Positions 13,777-15,389 of a stretch of 15,389 bases of DNA are shown in pieces. The position numbers were made by a program, and so were the translations under genes. Origin of the DNA: JBKPIY01 sp046730475 (GTDB lineage Bacteria; Actinomycetota; Thermoleophilia; Solirubrobacterales; 70-9); assembly GCA_046730475.1 (NCBI GenBank), contig JBKPIY010000090.1:1-15389 (forward strand). The letters run 5' to 3'. The notes beneath the pieces are model-generated. The model made no database searches. It was not told where the DNA came from and saw nothing but the letters and a program-made list of their open reading frames with translations. Positions within the stretch are counted from its first letter, which is position 1. Each line of letters begins with the position of its first letter.

Positions 13777-14271
13777 TTGGCCCGCGCCCTGATCGTGGGG
13801 TGCGGGTGCGGCGGCCGCGAGCTCGGCGCCCGACTCCTCGAGGGCGGGTGGCAGGTCCGCGGCACCAGCCGCGACCGCGAAGGCGTGGCGCGGATCGACG
13901 AGGCGGGGCTCGAGGGGGCGATCGCGGATCCCAACCTCCCGGGGACCGTCCTCGACCTGGTCGGCGACATCGCCGTGATCGTCTGGCTACTCGGCTCGGC
14001 GGCCGGCGACCCGGCGGAGGTCGCGGCGATCCACGGCCCCCGGCTGGAGACCCTGCTCGAGCGGCTGGTCGACACCCCCGTCCGCGCGTTCGCGTACGAG
14101 GACTCAGGGCACCTCGAGCCGGAGCTCCTCCGGCGGGGACGCGAGATCGTCGAGCGGGCCGCGCGCGCCTGGCGGATCCCGGTGGCCTTGATCGGGGAGG
14201 GCGAGCGCTCGGCCCCCGACTGGCCGGAGGTGACGGCCGAAGCCGTTCGCGGGCTGCTGGCCGTCGGTTGA
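13777..14271 (+). CDS. Short Rossmann-fold NAD(P)-binding protein
   Basis: This 164-residue protein opens with a dinucleotide-binding beta-alpha-beta unit, ALIVGCGCGGRELGARLLE, then GWQVRGTSRD. Its layout is that of YeeZ-like or atypical short-chain dehydrogenase/epimerase proteins. A second strand, AVIVWLLGSAAGD, and a late helix (ELLRRGREIVERAARAW) fit a truncated SDR-like fold. No Ser-Tyr-Lys catalytic triad is visible, so it may bind a nucleotide without redox chemistry. The TTG start immediately follows the previous stop, and GAGG lies about 6 bases upstream. Its partner and substrate are unknown. Confidence 0.78.
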   Translation: MARALIVGCGCGGRELGARLLEGGWQVRGTSRDREGVARIDEAGLEGAIADPNLPGTVLDLVGDIAVIVWLLGSAAGDPAEVAAIHGPRLETLLERLVDTPVRAFAYEDSGHLEPELLRRGREIVERAARAWRIPVALIGEGERSAPDWPEVTAEAVRGLLAVG

Positions 14272-14340
14272 GCGACCCCCCGGCGGAGCCTGAGCCGGAG
14301 CGATCGGAGCGCCGCTCGCGGCCTCGGGACCGTTCCGGCA

Positions 14341-14400
14341 GCAAATAGGCAAACTCTGATAGAAATTAAAGGGAATACCCCCCCGCGATCCCTGGAGGAG
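14341..14400 (+). promoter_or_regulatory. AT-rich leader with strong ribosome binding site before the rhodanese gene
   Basis: The 14341-14370 stretch is unusually AT-rich for this DNA (CAAATAGG, CTGATAGAAATTAAAG) and probably carries the rhodanese promoter. No -35/-10 pair with good spacing could be fixed. GGAGGAG at 14394-14400 is a strong Shine-Dalgarno 6 bases before the ATG at 14407. A G3-AATA-C7 run at 14371-14383 could form a small hairpin. Confidence 0.4.
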
Positions 14401-14406
14401 CTGAAG

Positions 14407-15252
14407 ATGGCCGACTACGCGAAGGACGTCCTGGTCGAGACCGAGTGGGTGGAGCAGCATCTCGACGACGACGACCTCCGGATCGTCGAGGTCGACGAGA
14501 ACCCCGCCCTCTACGCGGAGGCCCACATCCCCGGCGCGATCGGGTTCGACTGGAAGCAAGACCTCCAGGACCAGGTGAAGCGCGACTTCCTCGCCCCCGA
14601 CTCCTTCGGCCGGCTGATCGGGAGTCGGGGGATCTCCAACGACCACACCGTGGTCCTCTACGGCGACCGCAACAACTGGTTCGCCGCCTACACCTACTGG
14701 TACTTCCTCTACTACGGCCACGACAAGGTGAGGCTGATCAACGGCCCCCGCGAGAAGTGGATCTCCGAGGGACGGGAGACGAGCACCGAGGTCCCCTCGT
14801 ACCCGCCGGCCGAGTTCAGGACGAAGAGCGGCGACGAGAAGATCCGCGCCCGGCGCGACGAGGTCCTCGAGTCGCTCGACTCCGAGATCCACCTGGTCGA
14901 CGTTCGCAGCCCCCAGGAGTACTCGGGCGAGCTGATCGCGATGGCGGGCTACGAGCAGGAGGGCGCCCAGCGCGCCGGCCACATCCCCGGCGCCGCCTCG
15001 ATCCCCTGGGCCCAGGCGGTCCAGGAGGACGGCACCTTCAAGCCCGCCGACGAGCTCCTGGAGCTCTACCGGGGCAAGGGCGTCGTCTCCGACAGCGATC
15101 CGATCATCGCCTACTGCCGGATTGGCGAGCGCTCGGCCCACACCTGGTTCGTCCTTCATGAATTGCTCGGCCAGGCGGACGTCAAGAACTACGACGGCTC
15201 GTGGACAGAGTGGGGCAACCTGGTCGACGTCCCGATCGAGAAGGACGTCTAG
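14407..15252 (+). CDS. Thiosulfate sulfurtransferase (two-domain rhodanese)
   Basis: This 281-residue cytoplasmic enzyme transfers sulfane sulfur from thiosulfate to cyanide or thiol acceptors. The non-catalytic rhodanese domain covers about 5-125 (RIVEVDENPALYAEAHIPGAIGFDW, LYGDRNNWFAAYTYWYF). The catalytic domain covers about 150-275 (HLVDVRSPQEYSGE, RAGHIPGAASIPWAQAV). The active-site loop is YCRIGERSAHTW with the persulfide-forming C237. This loop and the tail GSWTEWGNLVDVPIEK are as in the mycobacterial CysA/SseA type. The start at ATG 14407 has a strong GGAGGAG. Its TAG stop lies exactly at the apparent edge of an IS630-like element, so the last few residues may have been altered by the insertion, although the length is normal. 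Confidence 0.94.
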   Translation: MADYAKDVLVETEWVEQHLDDDDLRIVEVDENPALYAEAHIPGAIGFDWKQDLQDQVKRDFLAPDSFGRLIGSRGISNDHTVVLYGDRNNWFAAYTYWYFLYYGHDKVRLINGPREKWISEGRETSTEVPSYPPAEFRTKSGDEKIRARRDEVLESLDSEIHLVDVRSPQEYSGELIAMAGYEQEGAQRAGHIPGAASIPWAQAVQEDGTFKPADELLELYRGKGVVSDSDPIIAYCRIGERSAHTWFVLHELLGQADVKNYDGSWTEWGNLVDVPIEKDV

Positions 15253-15306
15253 TGGCCTGTCTCACAACGTTTGACCGGAAACTCGCCTGAGGCGGCGAAC
15301 ACCGAC

Positions 15307-15336
15307 GCATGTCCACGACCATGGAGGTGGTCATGC
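15307..15336. repeat. Inverted repeat over the transposase start
   Basis: GCATGTCCAC (15307-15316) and GTGGTCATGC (15327-15336) pair over 9 of 10 positions with a 10-base loop. Because the arms contain the first and third candidate ATG codons and the loop the second, folding in mRNA could limit transposase translation. Confidence 0.5.
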
Positions 15337-15389
15337 GTCCCCCATCGGTGTTCGTCAGGCCGTTGAGCCCCGAGGAGGGGCAGCGGCTG
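15309..15389 (+). CDS. IS630-family transposase, N-terminal 27 residues (truncated by window)
   Basis: The frame starting at ATG 15309 reads MSTTMEVVMRPPSVFVRPLS and then PEEGQRL to the window edge. The phrase VRPLSPEEGQRL resembles the opening of many actinobacterial IS630 transposases, which precedes their helix-turn-helix region. The third Met (15333, MRPPSVFVRP) could be the true start. An imperfect inverted repeat covers all three Met codons. With so few residues the family call rests on pattern memory. Confidence 0.6.
   Translation, partial: MSTTMEVVMRPPSVFVRPLSPEEGQRL

Larger units (their letters stand above)
15253..15389 (+). mobile_element. Left end of an IS630-family insertion sequence (partial)
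   Basis: Immediately after the rhodanese stop the sequence no longer fits a host gene tail. A 56-bp non-coding stretch leads into a transposase-like N-terminus that runs off the window. IS630/Tc1-like elements insert at TA. The TA of the rhodanese TAG (15250-15251) is a plausible target site, which would put the first IS base at 15252. The terminal inverted repeat cannot be confirmed because the other end is outside the window. Confidence 0.6.

Noticed and set aside
14268..14348. 26-residue frame starting at a TTG overlapping the Rossmann gene stop (Pro/Glu/Arg-rich)
   Set aside because: No ribosome binding site and low-complexity composition expected from random GC-rich sequence; not enough to call a gene.

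Overview
The window is very G+C-rich, uses GTG and occasionally TTG starts freely, and is packed with genes that overlap by a few bases. Together with the protein types this suggests a high-GC actinomycete, perhaps of the Thermoleophilia/Solirubrobacterales kind. That placement is an inference from composition and general protein resemblance, not from a marker gene.

Left end (1-2407): an arsenic locus built around a divergent promoter. Rightward, arsR overlaps arsM (arsenite methyltransferase). Leftward, a metallophosphoesterase is followed by an aquaporin-family channel that runs off the window. The two promoters interlock within about 45 bp and share inverted repeats, so the ArsR-type repressor probably controls both arms. 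Next come a DMT/EamA transporter (2439-3383) and a cytochrome P450-tetR pair (3472-5570) preceded by two 14-bp palindromes that look like the TetR operator.

Middle (5571-7222): a decayed patch. It holds a GT4-type glycosyltransferase remnant that needs three single-base corrections to read through, and the C-terminal third of a large LuxR/LAL-type regulator. Neither has a recognisable beginning.

Right-centre (7228-13432, minus strand): one tight seven-gene operon. In transcription order it encodes a beta-ketoadipyl-CoA-type thiolase, a class IV aminotransferase-fold enzyme, an acyl-CoA dehydrogenase, an enoyl-CoA hydratase, two paralogous cupins and a 3-hydroxyacyl-CoA dehydrogenase. The four classical steps of a beta-oxidation spiral are present, and the thiolase type points towards dicarboxylyl-CoA or aromatic-derived acyl-CoA substrates. 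The cupin pair and the aminotransferase have no textbook place in such a spiral. They are, with the arsenic-linked phosphoesterase, the best candidates for something undescribed.

Right end (13459-15389): a small membrane-anchored protein, a short Rossmann-fold protein and a two-domain rhodanese. The rhodanese stop codon abuts what looks like the left end of an IS630-family insertion sequence, whose transposase start is cut by the window edge. No tRNA, rRNA or CRISPR array was seen.
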